DNA from: RZYY01 sp036794825
GTDB lineage: Bacteria; Bacteroidota; Bacteroidia; Bacteroidales; 4484-276
Assembly (NCBI GenBank): GCA_036794825.1
Contig: DAIRGA010000001.1
Coordinates: 62,001 to 126,000, forward strand
Direction: 5' to 3'
Length of the DNA stretch: 64,000 nt
Position 1 is the stretch's first letter, and every line of letters starts with the position of its first letter. Position numbers and translations under genes: made by a program. The notes beneath the pieces were generated by a model. The model had not been told where the DNA came from. It worked only from the letters and a program-made list of their open reading frames with translations, and did not search any database. Below, piece by piece: positions 1 through 9,159 of the stretch.

Positions 1-1656
1 AGTTTCGTTTGCCTGCAAATCAGCAAAGGTAAACTGCTCAACTCCATATGCTACATTCATGGCAGCAGCGCCATCAACAAGCACCGGGTCGTTGGCTACT
101 GGAGTGCCATCTGTGGGAACGGTAAAATTATTTTCGTTGCTGGCCAGAATCAGGTAGCCCGTTGGCAATGTGGCGCCGGTAGCATCTTCCCAGGTGAGTT
201 TAACCGAGAGACCCATTGGATTGGCAGTAAACATCGTCGGATAATTTGTTGGTTCGCCAAGGTACCACTCCAGGTCGGCCAGCGAACGGCTGGTGATATA
301 CTCGCCGTCGGTTCTTGAGTTAAGAATACCGATAATACTTCCCTGTCCTGATGGTATGCTGGTTCCGATATAATCCACATCGTAAAATGTAGTTCTGAAA
401 TTCCCGGCTGCCTTACTATTATCGCTGATGGCATAAACAATGCCGTTTTCAAACTGGGCGCCGGCTTCGGCAAAAGTTACACCGTTGATTTTCACCAGTT
501 CCGATTCGTAATCCTCGAAATTGGCAAGCATCTCTTCGATGGTTATCACCTGAGGAACAATAGCATTTCCTGTGGATGTGGGGGCTCCGGGGTCGGCCAA
601 AGGATTAAACTGCAGCATGTTGCCAAATTCGGTTAAAGATCCGGTGAGGCCTGTTATCCCGTCGCCTAAGTTGTAACTGGTGGTGATTTTTCCGGAGAGG
701 TCATCAATCAGAATGGCTGCGGTGGCGTCCTGGATGTATTTCTGATTTCTGAAGGTTTGCATGAAAGTAAGCACAACCTCGCCCGTAAGTTGAAAATAAT
801 CAGCACCTCCGGTAAACGAATCTCTGAGATCGGCTATATTATCCACCTCAGTTACCACTGCAATGTTGTAAATTCCTGAAGCAATGCTGCTTGGGTCAAG
901 GTCTTCGGCGTAAGCTCTGGCTTTCAGGGTTGTGGTGGCGGTAATGTTCACCGGGTTGGAGTAAAGCGTTGATGAAGGTGTTGGGTCGCTGCCGTCGGTG
1001 GTGTAATAGATGTCAGAATCTGGTGTTGAGCAGGTTATAGTAACCTCCACCGGGCCAAAATACTGGCCAGCCGGCGGGTTAAAAACCGGGGTGGCCACGG
1101 ATGGATTACCTCCGCCAAAATCGGTAATGACAATATCATCAATATTCAGCCTTCGATTGACAGTGCCATCGGCGGTGGCGCGTTTGATGCGGATACGGAC
1201 GTTGCCGTCAACATTGACGTTTTCGTTAAACTGCTGAACGACGTCCGAAGCGGGAGCCGTAAAAGCGCTGCCGATCTGTGTCCATGTGTCGCCGCCGTTA
1301 TTGCTGTACTCCACTTTCCAGTCCACCTGCTGGTCGGTTCCATAGCGGCGGTAATAAAAACTGATGTTTGCGATACCGTTAGCTTTGTCCTGAAGCATGG
1401 ACATCACTGAGGCGCCATAACCGCGGAGCCTGGCTGAACGGATGCCATTTTTCCAGTCGGGGTCGCTGGTGCCAATTAAAACCTCGGTCATATCCCATTG
1501 TAATCCACTAAGGGTAACTGTTGCGGAGGCATAGGCCGTCTTGACTTCAGACTCCCCTTCAAAATTCACTGAATACTGCGCTTGTACAACGGCAGTAAAC
1601 AGTAAAAACCCTGCAACGATCAAAGCAGGGCGTAAAGCATTGAAAATGTTTCTCAT
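1..1656 (-). CDS. Secreted multidomain protein with chitobiase-type and DUF5689-like domains (3' end outside window)
   Basis: The reading frame is open from an ATG at 1656 to the window edge, giving 552 codons without a stop; the C-terminus is missing. Residues 1-26 are a signal peptide ending in VVQAQ. Residues about 30-180 look like a beta-sandwich (choice-of-anchor/MAM-like, with NIDDIVITDF near its end). About 185-256 match the chitobiase/hexosaminidase C-terminal repeat (IYYTTDGSDPTPSS, TTLKARAYAE). About 262-420 resemble the OB-fold DUF5689 domain of Bacteroidota lipoproteins and nucleases. A fibronectin-III-like stretch follows from about 425. It is probably exported and cell-surface or extracellular; no catalytic residues are visible and the function is unknown. 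A T9SS sorting domain would lie outside the window, so its presence cannot be judged. Confidence 0.8.
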   Translation of the reverse strand, partial: MRNIFNALRPALIVAGFLLFTAVVQAQYSVNFEGESEVKTAYASATVTLSGLQWDMTEVLIGTSDPDWKNGIRSARLRGYGASVMSMLQDKANGIANISFYYRRYGTDQQVDWKVEYSNNGGDTWTQIGSAFTAPASDVVQQFNENVNVDGNVRIRIKRATADGTVNRRLNIDDIVITDFGGGNPSVATPVFNPPAGQYFGPVEVTITCSTPDSDIYYTTDGSDPTPSSTLYSNPVNITATTTLKARAYAEDLDPSSIASGIYNIAVVTEVDNIADLRDSFTGGADYFQLTGEVVLTFMQTFRNQKYIQDATAAILIDDLSGKITTSYNLGDGITGLTGSLTEFGNMLQFNPLADPGAPTSTGNAIVPQVITIEEMLANFEDYESELVKINGVTFAEAGAQFENGIVYAISDNSKAAGNFRTTFYDVDYIGTSIPSGQGSIIGILNSRTDGEYITSRSLADLEWYLGEPTNYPTMFTANPMGLSVKLTWEDATGATLPTGYLILASNENNFTVPTDGTPVANDPVLVDGAAAMNVAYGVEQFTFADLQANET

Positions 1657-1891
1657 AGATTTAGATATTTATTGTTGGTTTGTTATTTGGTTAATTTCGA
1701 TAATAAAAATGACCCGGCAAAAATCATGAAAAAAGCCCGGTAATTACCCGCAATTCTGGTTAAGTAATTATTAAAATAAAGGCCTAAAGATAAGCAAATG
1801 TGCGAAATCGGGAGGTGAACTGTTTGTAAGTTTTGAGTTTTATTAAGAGTTTATGAGAATTATCTTGTTGATTAACAGATTAATAAACAAA

Positions 1892-1921
1892 AAATCCCGA
1901 CGAACTTAATCATCGGGATTT
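1892..1921 (-). terminator. Rho-independent terminator of dnaK
   Basis: AAATCCCGA and TCGGGATTT form a 9-bp stem around a 12-nt loop. On the minus strand the stem runs directly into a T tract. It begins 22 bases after the dnaK stop codon. Confidence 0.85.
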
Positions 1922-1942
1922 CTTCATGGAGCTATGTTCAAA

Positions 1943-3856
1943 TTATTTCACTTCTTCGAAATCAACATCGGTTACATCTCCGTCTGCGTTGGCCGAACGA
2001 CCGCCGTCGTTTGGAGCACCGCCCTGTGGCCCGGCCTGCTGCCCGCCCTGTTGCTGCGTGGCATTGTAGATGTCCTGGCTTGCTGCCTGAAACGCGTCGT
2101 TGAGTTTTTTAGATGCAATGTCAATAGCATCAAGGTCTTCACGCTTATGGGCATCTTTCAGTTCGGCAATCGCATCTTCGATCGGCCTCTTCTTGTCGGC
2201 CGGAATTTTATCGCCATATTCTTTCAGTTGTTTTTCGGTCTGGAAAACCAGCGAGTCGGCCTGGTTGAGCTTTTCAACGCGTTCTTTTGCTTTTCTGTCG
2301 GTTTCGGCATTGGCTTCGGCCTCGGCTTTCATCTTTTTGATCTCTTCATCGGTAAGGCCGGAAGAGGCTTCAATACGGATGCTCTGCGATTTACCGGTTC
2401 CCTGGTCTTTTGCAGAAACGTTCAGAATTCCGTTGGCATCTATATCGAAAGTAACCTCAATTTTGGGAATTCCTCTCATGGCTGGCGGGATTCCGTCGAG
2501 ATGGAAACGTCCGATGGTTTTGTTATCCCTTGCCATAGCTCTTTCGCCCTGCAATACATGGATTTCAACCGATGGCTGATTATCGGATGCCGTTGAGAAA
2601 ACCTCTGACTTCCTGGTTGGAATCGTGGTGTTGGAGGGGATTAGTTTTGTCATCACGCCGCCGAGGGTTTCGATGCCGAGGGTGAGTGGAGTAACATCAA
2701 GCAAAAGCACATCTTTTACCTCCCCGGAGAGAACACCACCCTGAATGGCAGCACCAACGGCTACTACTTCGTCGGGGTTAACGCCTTTGGAGGGTTCTTT
2801 ACCGAAAAAGTCTTTTACCACCTGCTGGATAGCCGGGATCCGGGTTGATCCACCGACAAGGATTACCTCGTTGATGTCGGATGGCCTCATTCCAGCGTCT
2901 GATAAAGCTTTGCGGCAAGGCTCAATAGTTGCCCTGATGAGCTTTTCGGATAGTTGCTCAAACTTTGAGCGTGTCAGTTTGCGGACAAGATGCTGCGGAA
3001 TTCCGTCCACAGGCATAATATAGGGCAGGTTGATTTCAGTTTCGCTCGAGCTTGATAATTCTATCTTGGCTTTTTCGGCGGCCTCTTTCAAACGCTGCAT
3101 AGCCATTGGGTCCTTGGTCAGATCAATGTTGAAGTCGGCTTTAAATTCGGCTGCCAGCCAATCAATGATTACGTGATCGAAGTCGTCTCCTCCGAGATGG
3201 GTATCGCCATTGGTGGATTTCACCTCAAAAACGCCGTCGCCAAGCTCAAGGATGGAGATGTCGAAAGTTCCGCCCCCAAGGTCAAAAACAGCCACTTTGA
3301 GGTCCTCTTTTTTCTTATCCAGACCGTAAGCAAGCGCTGCAGCAGTAGGCTCGTTGATGATTCTCCTGACTTTTAATCCGGCGATTTCACCGGCCTCTTT
3401 GGTGGCCTGTCGCTGAGAATCGCTGAAGTAAGCCGGCACCGTGATTACAGCTTCCGAAACCGTTGTTCCGAGATAATCTTCGGCAGTTTTCTTCATTTTC
3501 TGAAGCACCATAGCCGAAATTTCCTGCGGCGTGTATTGACGGTCTTTAATTTTCACGCGTGGGGTGTTGTTTTCGCCTTTCACTACATCGTAGGTTACCC
3601 GATTGATCTCTTTCTGCACCCTGTCGTGGGTTTCGCCCATAAAACGCTTGATCGAGTAAACGGTGTTTTTTGGATTGGTAATAGCCTGACGTTTAGCGGG
3701 ATCACCAACCTTACGCTCCCCATTGTCGGTGAAAGCTACAATGGAAGGTGTAGTTCTTCGTCCCTCCGAATTGGGGATAACCACAGGCTCGTTGCCTTCC
3801 ATCACTGATACACACGAGTTGGTTGTTCCTAAGTCAATTCCGATTATTTTTCCCAT
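1943..3856 (-). CDS. dnaK: Molecular chaperone DnaK (Hsp70)
   Basis: The product is a 637-residue cytosolic Hsp70, the usual length for bacterial DnaK. It binds exposed hydrophobic segments of client proteins and releases them on ATP exchange, with DnaJ and GrpE as partners. The N-terminal ATPase domain has IIGIDLGTTNSCVSVMEG at residues 4-21 and the phosphate-binding VFDLGGGTFDISILE near 195. The substrate-binding domain follows, then a helical lid, a Gln/Gly-rich linker and the conserved acidic end DVDFEEVK. The ATG at 3856 is preceded by AAAAGGAATAAG, a reasonable ribosome site. dnaJ and grpE are not adjacent, so the gene appears monocistronic, with its own terminator downstream. Confidence 0.98.
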   Translation of the reverse strand: MGKIIGIDLGTTNSCVSVMEGNEPVVIPNSEGRRTTPSIVAFTDNGERKVGDPAKRQAITNPKNTVYSIKRFMGETHDRVQKEINRVTYDVVKGENNTPRVKIKDRQYTPQEISAMVLQKMKKTAEDYLGTTVSEAVITVPAYFSDSQRQATKEAGEIAGLKVRRIINEPTAAALAYGLDKKKEDLKVAVFDLGGGTFDISILELGDGVFEVKSTNGDTHLGGDDFDHVIIDWLAAEFKADFNIDLTKDPMAMQRLKEAAEKAKIELSSSSETEINLPYIMPVDGIPQHLVRKLTRSKFEQLSEKLIRATIEPCRKALSDAGMRPSDINEVILVGGSTRIPAIQQVVKDFFGKEPSKGVNPDEVVAVGAAIQGGVLSGEVKDVLLLDVTPLTLGIETLGGVMTKLIPSNTTIPTRKSEVFSTASDNQPSVEIHVLQGERAMARDNKTIGRFHLDGIPPAMRGIPKIEVTFDIDANGILNVSAKDQGTGKSQSIRIEASSGLTDEEIKKMKAEAEANAETDRKAKERVEKLNQADSLVFQTEKQLKEYGDKIPADKKRPIEDAIAELKDAHKREDLDAIDIASKKLNDAFQAASQDIYNATQQQGGQQAGPQGGAPNDGGRSANADGDVTDVDFEEVK

Positions 3857-4249
3857 TGTCTTATTCCTTTTATTTTTAGTTTGTTAATTTTCAAATGAGT
3901 TGTTTCCTGCCATGTCAATCATTATGCCACAGGGGGTGAATACCGTTTTACCTTGGTATTCTTTTGTGTTTATACTTTAGGTAATTACTGTTTCGATTTA
4001 TGTAAATATATGATATTGAATAACATAGATTATTTTCCTATGTGAATCCAACCGCTATTTCGCCTGTCACTTATGCCTGTCAAAACGACAGAAATAAACC
4101 TTCGGAGATTGATTTACAAAATTATACAGCCCTATTTTTCGATGTGCAGCGATAATGCAATTACTATTTTTGCCACAAAATTGAATAACGATTGTTACTT
4201 CTGTTCCACAAAAAAACAGAATTGTTCATCACCTAAATCGCCTGAGAAA
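3857..4249. other. Divergent intergenic region between dnaK and the efflux operon
   Basis: These 393 bases hold the promoters of two divergent units. For the rightward efflux operon a TATTTTTG box is present at 4165-4172. For dnaK I found no TAnnTTTG box and no CIRCE inverted repeat (TTAGCACTC-N9-GAGTGCTAA), so its heat-shock control is not visible by eye. An in-frame ATG at 4073 could extend the adaptor gene through this region, but the added 59 residues do not look like protein and would hide the lipoprotein signal. Confidence 0.6.
4165..4172 (+). promoter_or_regulatory. Putative -7 promoter element of the RND efflux operon
   Basis: TATTTTTG matches the Bacteroidota -7 consensus TAnnTTTG exactly and lies 77 bases before the chosen adaptor start. 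No convincing -33 TTTG is present at the expected distance. Its position supports the start at 4250. Confidence 0.4.
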
Positions 4250-5446
4250 ATGAAAAAGTTCTTTCATCGAAGTTCTGTTCAGAATTTAGCCTCATTGCTA
4301 CTAATTTTGTTTTTGATTTCGTGCAGCGGTGCACCCACCGAGAACAGCCCCGAACAACTCAAAAAGCAGTTGGAAGAGTATAAAACCCAGGCGACCGAAA
4401 TCAACCGGAAAATTGCAGAACTGGAGGCCGAGCTGCAAGAAACCGGTAATGGTAATTCTTCCCGAAATGCAATTTCAGTGGGTGTTTCAGCCATTGCTCC
4501 ACAGAATTTCAGCCATTATGTTATGGTGAATGCCAGCCTCGAGGCTGTGAACCAGGCCAATATCAGTCCCGAAACCAACGGACAGATTACCAAAATCCGG
4601 GTGAAGAAAGGGGAAAGGGTTAAGGCCGGGCAGGTGGTTGCTTACCTGAATGTTTCGGTGATCGAAAACAGCATCAGGGAGCTGGAGACCAATCTTGAGC
4701 TGGCTAAATCGCTCTACGAAAGGCAGAAAAATTTATGGGAAAAGAAAATCGGCAGCGAGGTGCAATACCTTCAGGCCAAAAACAACTACGAAAGCCTTCA
4801 ATTCAGGTTGAATACCCTTCGGTCGCAGCTTGAAATGTCGGTGATTAAGGCGCCGATTGACGGAATTGTGGATGACATCTACGTAAAGGAGGGTGAACTG
4901 GCATTGCCGGGGCTGCCTATGATGCTGATCCTGAATTTATCAACGCTGTATGTGAATGCCGATGTGTCAGAATCTTTTCTGCCTTATGTAAATACCGGCG
5001 ATGAAGTAATCCTCAGGTTTCCGGCCTTTCCCGAGTTTGAGCAAGAAATGAAAATCCACCGTATCGGGCATGTAATCAATCCCGAAAACAGGACATTCAG
5101 ATTGCAGCTATTGCTGGCCAACATCAACGAGCGCTACAAACCCAATATGGTGGCCAGCATCAGCTTCAAAACATTTTCAGGCGAAAATTCAGTGGTTGTG
5201 CCTTCCATTTACATCAAACAGGATATTCAGGGGCACTACGTCTTTGTTGCAAAAGAGAATGGCAACGGGCAGTTTAAAGCGCGGAAAGCCTACGTTGAAC
5301 GTGGCATGGAAAGCGAAGGCAACACGCTGATCAAATCAGGCCTCATCATCGGCGACCTGCTGATTACGCTCGGTCACAACCAGGTTTCGGAGGGGATTCC
5401 GGTAGTAATCGGAAACGAAGCAGCATTAAGCAACAGCAGTAATTGA
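4250..5446 (+). CDS. RND efflux periplasmic adaptor lipoprotein (HlyD/MFP family)
   Basis: This is the membrane-fusion subunit that links an inner-membrane RND pump to an outer-membrane channel. The start at 4250 gives 398 residues with a lipoprotein signal: basic MKKFFHR, a hydrophobic run, then LISC with Cys25 as the probable acylation site. A short coiled-coil follows at about 33-60. The first biotinyl-lipoyl half is near 95-125 (QITKIRVKKGERVKAGQVVA), then a helical hairpin (about 140-190), the second lipoyl half (IKAPIDGIVDDIYVKEGEL) and a beta-barrel. The pump gene starts 27 bases downstream, so the two form an operon. No outer-membrane TolC gene is next to it. The substrate cannot be told from the sequence. 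Confidence 0.93.
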   Translation: MKKFFHRSSVQNLASLLLILFLISCSGAPTENSPEQLKKQLEEYKTQATEINRKIAELEAELQETGNGNSSRNAISVGVSAIAPQNFSHYVMVNASLEAVNQANISPETNGQITKIRVKKGERVKAGQVVAYLNVSVIENSIRELETNLELAKSLYERQKNLWEKKIGSEVQYLQAKNNYESLQFRLNTLRSQLEMSVIKAPIDGIVDDIYVKEGELALPGLPMMLILNLSTLYVNADVSESFLPYVNTGDEVILRFPAFPEFEQEMKIHRIGHVINPENRTFRLQLLLANINERYKPNMVASISFKTFSGENSVVVPSIYIKQDIQGHYVFVAKENGNGQFKARKAYVERGMESEGNTLIKSGLIIGDLLITLGHNQVSEGIPVVIGNEAALSNSSN

Positions 5447-5473
5447 TAAAACGATTTCCCAATCCACAAAGCT

Positions 5474-8400
5474 ATGAGCGAAAAATCGAAACTCGAAAGC
5501 GTGATCCGGGAGTTTAAACTCACTACTGCTGCGCTTAAAAATAAAAACACCGTTTTTCTGGTAGCACTGATGATGACCATTTTTGGGATCATTTCGTACC
5601 AGTCGCTGCCAAAAGAACTTTTTCCCGACATCGTCATCCCCACCATCATGGTGAAAACCATTTACCCCGGCAATGCCCCGGTGGACATGGAAAACCTGGT
5701 TACGCGGCCTCTCGAAAACGAAATAAACACCATTGACGGAGTTAAAAAACTTTCCTCCACCTCAACACAGGACAATTCGGACATTGTAGTTGAGTTTCAG
5801 ACGGATGTTGATCTGAAAGCGGCCCTTCAGGATGTAAAAGACGCCGTTGACCGTGCCAAAAGCGAACTCCCAACCGACCTGCCCACCGATCCTTTTGTGC
5901 TCGATATTGATTTTTCGGAGTTTCCGATCATCAACATCAACCTTTCGGGTGATTTTTCGCTTAATGAGCTAAAACGATTTGCAGATTTTCTTGAGGAAGA
6001 GATAGAAACAATCCCTGAAATTTCGAAAGTGGAAATCACCGGTATTGATGAGCGGGAGATTCAGATTAATGTAAACCCGCTGCTGCTCGATGCTTATCAG
6101 CTTAGTTTTCAGGATATCGAAACCGCCATTGCCCAGGAAAATGTCTCCATTGCCGGTGGCTCGGTGCTTTTTGGCGACAGCACCCGCTGGGCGATGCGCA
6201 GCATGGGTGAATTTGTGGATGTCAGAGAAATTGAAAATGTGATCGTGAAGCAGGAGGGTGGTAATATCGTTTACCTGCGCGACCTGGCCGATGTAACGGA
6301 CACTTATGCCTATCCGATGAGCTTTGCCCGCCTCGACAACAAGCCGGTTGTCTCACTTCAGGTGGTTAAAAAATCCGGACAAAACCTTCTGTCGGCCACA
6401 GCCAAAATTTTTACTGTACTGGATGAAGCACGCAAAGCAGGCAGCCTTCCCGACGACCTAACGATCACCGTTACCAACGACCAGAGCGAAGAGATCCGAA
6501 ACCAACTCACCAACCTCGAAAACAGCGTGATAATGGCTGTAATTCTCGTTGTTCTGATTTTATATTTATTCCTCGGATTAAAAAATGCATTGTTCGTGGG
6601 TATTGCCATTCCGGTTTCGATGCTGCTCTCGTTTCTTGTTTTTGGTATATCGGGGATACAAATTAACATGATCGTACTTTTTTCGCTCATACTGGCGCTG
6701 GGCTTGCTGGTGGATAATGCTATTGTGGCCGTTGACAACATATTCAGGTACCACGAAAAAGGCTACTCAGCTTTTGAATCAGCAAAAATTGCCGTTGGCG
6801 AAATTGCATGGCCGATCATCGCATCTACCGCTACAACACTCGCTGCCTTTTTACCGCTGGTTTTCTGGACGGGGATTACCGGCGAGTTTATGAAATTTTT
6901 ACCCTACACGCTCATAATCGTCCTCACCTCGTCGCTGTTTGTAGCTTTGGTGATTGTTCCTGTGTTTACCGGCGCATTTTATCGCGACGACCACAAGGAT
7001 GAACATTCCCATTTATCATCCAGTCAGATAAAGAAAAAGAACATCCGGAAAATCATCTTGATTGGCCTTCTTGTCATGGCAGGCGGGCTGTTTCACCTCT
7101 CAGGCTCAACCCTTTTTGGGAATGTCTTCATCCTGATTGCCATCCTGCTTTTCCTTGGTTTTTTCGTTTTTCATTACCTCGAAAAACTCTTCCAGGAAAA
7201 GATTCTGCCATTCAACGAGCGAATTTATAGTCAGACACTTAAGGTGGCGCTGCGAGGAAAGAATCCATATTGGTTCGTTTTGGGAACCATAGTATTTCTC
7301 GTGTTCTCACTGATTTTTTATGGTGTAAGAAGCCCGAACGTGCTGTTTTTTCCCGAAAGCGACCCCAATTTCATAAACATCCTGGTGGAGTTGCCCATTG
7401 GCACGGATATCAAAAAGACCAATGAAAAGGTAAAAGAGATCGAACATAAAGTGGAAAGGGTGATCGAACCCAACAGGCATATCATCAAATCGGTGCTAAC
7501 TACTGTTGGCCGCGGCGCTGTGGGAGAAATGGAATTTTCGGCCGGCGACACACCAAACCGCGGGCTGATAACGGTTACCTTTGTCAGATATGAAGACCGC
7601 GGCGGCATCAGCTCCGAAAAAGTTTTGGCTGACCTGAGCGATGCTCTAATCGGCTCTTATCCGGGACTTGAAATCACGATTGCTAAAAACATGAATGGCC
7701 CACCAACAGGTCCACCGGTGAATATCGAGATCAGCGGCAAAGATTTCGAACCTTTGGTGATGATTGCCGACGATATAATGACAACCATCGAAAATTCCGG
7801 CATTGTTGGTCTTGAGGGTTTAAAAATGAATCTCGATACCGATAGCCCGGAGATTATCGTGCATATTGACCGGGAAATGGCGCGGCGTTTCGGGGTTTCA
7901 ACTTACGCGGTTGCCAATACAATTAGAACAGCATTATTTGGCAAAGAGGTATCCAACTTCAAAATCGGCGAGGATAAATTCCCCATCCAATTGCGCCTGC
8001 AGGAGGATTACCGGAACAACCTCTCTGCCCTGATGAACCAGCGTATCACCTTCCGGAGCCAAAGTACCGGAAAACTGATGCAGGTGCCCATCTCAGCGGT
8101 TGCCAGCGTCGAGTTCAGCAAAACGTACGGCTCGGTTAACCGGATTGGTTTAAAACGTGTGGTAACGCTTTCGTCCAACGTGTTGCCGGGTTACAATGCC
8201 AACGCACTGAATTTAAAGCTAAAAGAGCTGATCCAGGGATATCAGCTTCCTGAAGGATACGATTATTCGTTCACCGGCGAACAGCAGGAACAGCAGGAAT
8301 CAATGGATTTTCTTGTTATCGCTATGCTAATCGCCGTTTCGCTGATCGGCCTTATCCTTGTTACTCAGTTCAATTCAATTGTAAAACCCTTCATCATCAT

Positions 8401-8926
8401 CGGGAGCGTGGTGTTTTCCACAGCCGGCGTGTTTTTCGGACTGGCGCTTTTCAACATGGAATTTGTGGTCATTATGACTGGGATCGGCATTATCAGCCTG
8501 GCCGGAGTGGTGGTCAATAATGCAATTGTGTTGATTGACTTTACCGATTATCTTCACACCAAAAAGAAAGCTGAGCTTGATATTTCGGAAAATCAGCTGC
8601 TTAGTCCGGAGGAATCCATTGTCTGCATACAACAAGCCGGCGAAACCCGTTTCAGACCTGTAATCCTTACAGCCATCACAACCGTTCTCGGCCTGATTCC
8701 CCTGGCAGTGGGCATGAACGTAGACTTCATTTCGCTGATGACCACCCTCAATCCGCGCATTTATTTTGGCGGCGACAATGCTGCTTTCTGGAGCCCCATG
8801 TCGTGGACGATCATCTTTGGACTACTCGTAGCTACATTCCTCACCCTTGTGGTTGTACCCTGTATGTATCAGATTACACTCGCTACGCAACGAAAGATCA
8901 GCACATTAACCAAAAAGGTGCAGTAA
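5474..8926 (+). CDS. RND family efflux pump, inner-membrane permease (AcrB-like)
   Basis: The 1150-residue protein is a proton-driven RND transporter working with the adaptor upstream. Both halves have the family layout: TM1 near 30-50, a large periplasmic porter loop, a TM2-TM6 block with LALGLLVDNAIVAVDNIF around 409-424 (Asp414 aligns with AcrB Asp407; the next Asp is Asn415), then the second half with TM10 containing SLAGVVVNNAIVLIDF. The TM10 Lys of AcrB (K940) is Asn here, which is common in Bacteroidota homologues. It is longer than the usual 1020-1060 residues because the cytoplasmic linker between TM6 and TM7 holds two extra hydrophobic segments at about 525-545 and 551-575. The substrate is unknown. 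Confidence 0.94.
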   Translation: MSEKSKLESVIREFKLTTAALKNKNTVFLVALMMTIFGIISYQSLPKELFPDIVIPTIMVKTIYPGNAPVDMENLVTRPLENEINTIDGVKKLSSTSTQDNSDIVVEFQTDVDLKAALQDVKDAVDRAKSELPTDLPTDPFVLDIDFSEFPIININLSGDFSLNELKRFADFLEEEIETIPEISKVEITGIDEREIQINVNPLLLDAYQLSFQDIETAIAQENVSIAGGSVLFGDSTRWAMRSMGEFVDVREIENVIVKQEGGNIVYLRDLADVTDTYAYPMSFARLDNKPVVSLQVVKKSGQNLLSATAKIFTVLDEARKAGSLPDDLTITVTNDQSEEIRNQLTNLENSVIMAVILVVLILYLFLGLKNALFVGIAIPVSMLLSFLVFGISGIQINMIVLFSLILALGLLVDNAIVAVDNIFRYHEKGYSAFESAKIAVGEIAWPIIASTATTLAAFLPLVFWTGITGEFMKFLPYTLIIVLTSSLFVALVIVPVFTGAFYRDDHKDEHSHLSSSQIKKKNIRKIILIGLLVMAGGLFHLSGSTLFGNVFILIAILLFLGFFVFHYLEKLFQEKILPFNERIYSQTLKVALRGKNPYWFVLGTIVFLVFSLIFYGVRSPNVLFFPESDPNFINILVELPIGTDIKKTNEKVKEIEHKVERVIEPNRHIIKSVLTTVGRGAVGEMEFSAGDTPNRGLITVTFVRYEDRGGISSEKVLADLSDALIGSYPGLEITIAKNMNGPPTGPPVNIEISGKDFEPLVMIADDIMTTIENSGIVGLEGLKMNLDTDSPEIIVHIDREMARRFGVSTYAVANTIRTALFGKEVSNFKIGEDKFPIQLRLQEDYRNNLSALMNQRITFRSQSTGKLMQVPISAVASVEFSKTYGSVNRIGLKRVVTLSSNVLPGYNANALNLKLKELIQGYQLPEGYDYSFTGEQQEQQESMDFLVIAMLIAVSLIGLILVTQFNSIVKPFIIIGSVVFSTAGVFFGLALFNMEFVVIMTGIGIISLAGVVVNNAIVLIDFTDYLHTKKKAELDISENQLLSPEESIVCIQQAGETRFRPVILTAITTVLGLIPLAVGMNVDFISLMTTLNPRIYFGGDNAAFWSPMSWTIIFGLLVATFLTLVVVPCMYQITLATQRKISTLTKKVQ

Positions 8927-9083
8927 AAGCAATTCGATTTATTTTTCTGATAAAGAAAGGGAACAGAGGAATCTCAAGCATATCTTTTTTGACATTTTAG
9001 TTTTTGTCGGACAATAGTGATTGAAGATCAACTAATTTGAACCATCTCCATGCAGCCCGGGATATTTCTTCGGCGATTTGTTG

Positions 9084-9091
9084 TACTTTTG
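9084..9091 (+). promoter_or_regulatory. Putative -7 promoter element of mutAB
   Basis: TACTTTTG is an exact match to TAnnTTTG, 68 bases upstream of the mutA start. The -33 region is poor, so the call rests on the -7 box and position. Confidence 0.4.
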
Positions 9092-9159
9092 CCTGAATTT
9101 TCAAATTAGGTTAGAAAATTAGCTAAAACATTCACATATAATAACTTAATCATATCAAA

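Noticed and set aside
1934..2596. Plus-strand open frame of 220 codons opposite dnaK
   Set aside because: It is an antisense shadow of dnaK, whose protein sequence is unmistakable; the frame has no family similarity or promoter.
4073..4249. N-terminal extension of the RND adaptor to an ATG at 4073
   Set aside because: It would place a probable promoter inside the gene and hide the lipoprotein signal that starts cleanly at 4250.
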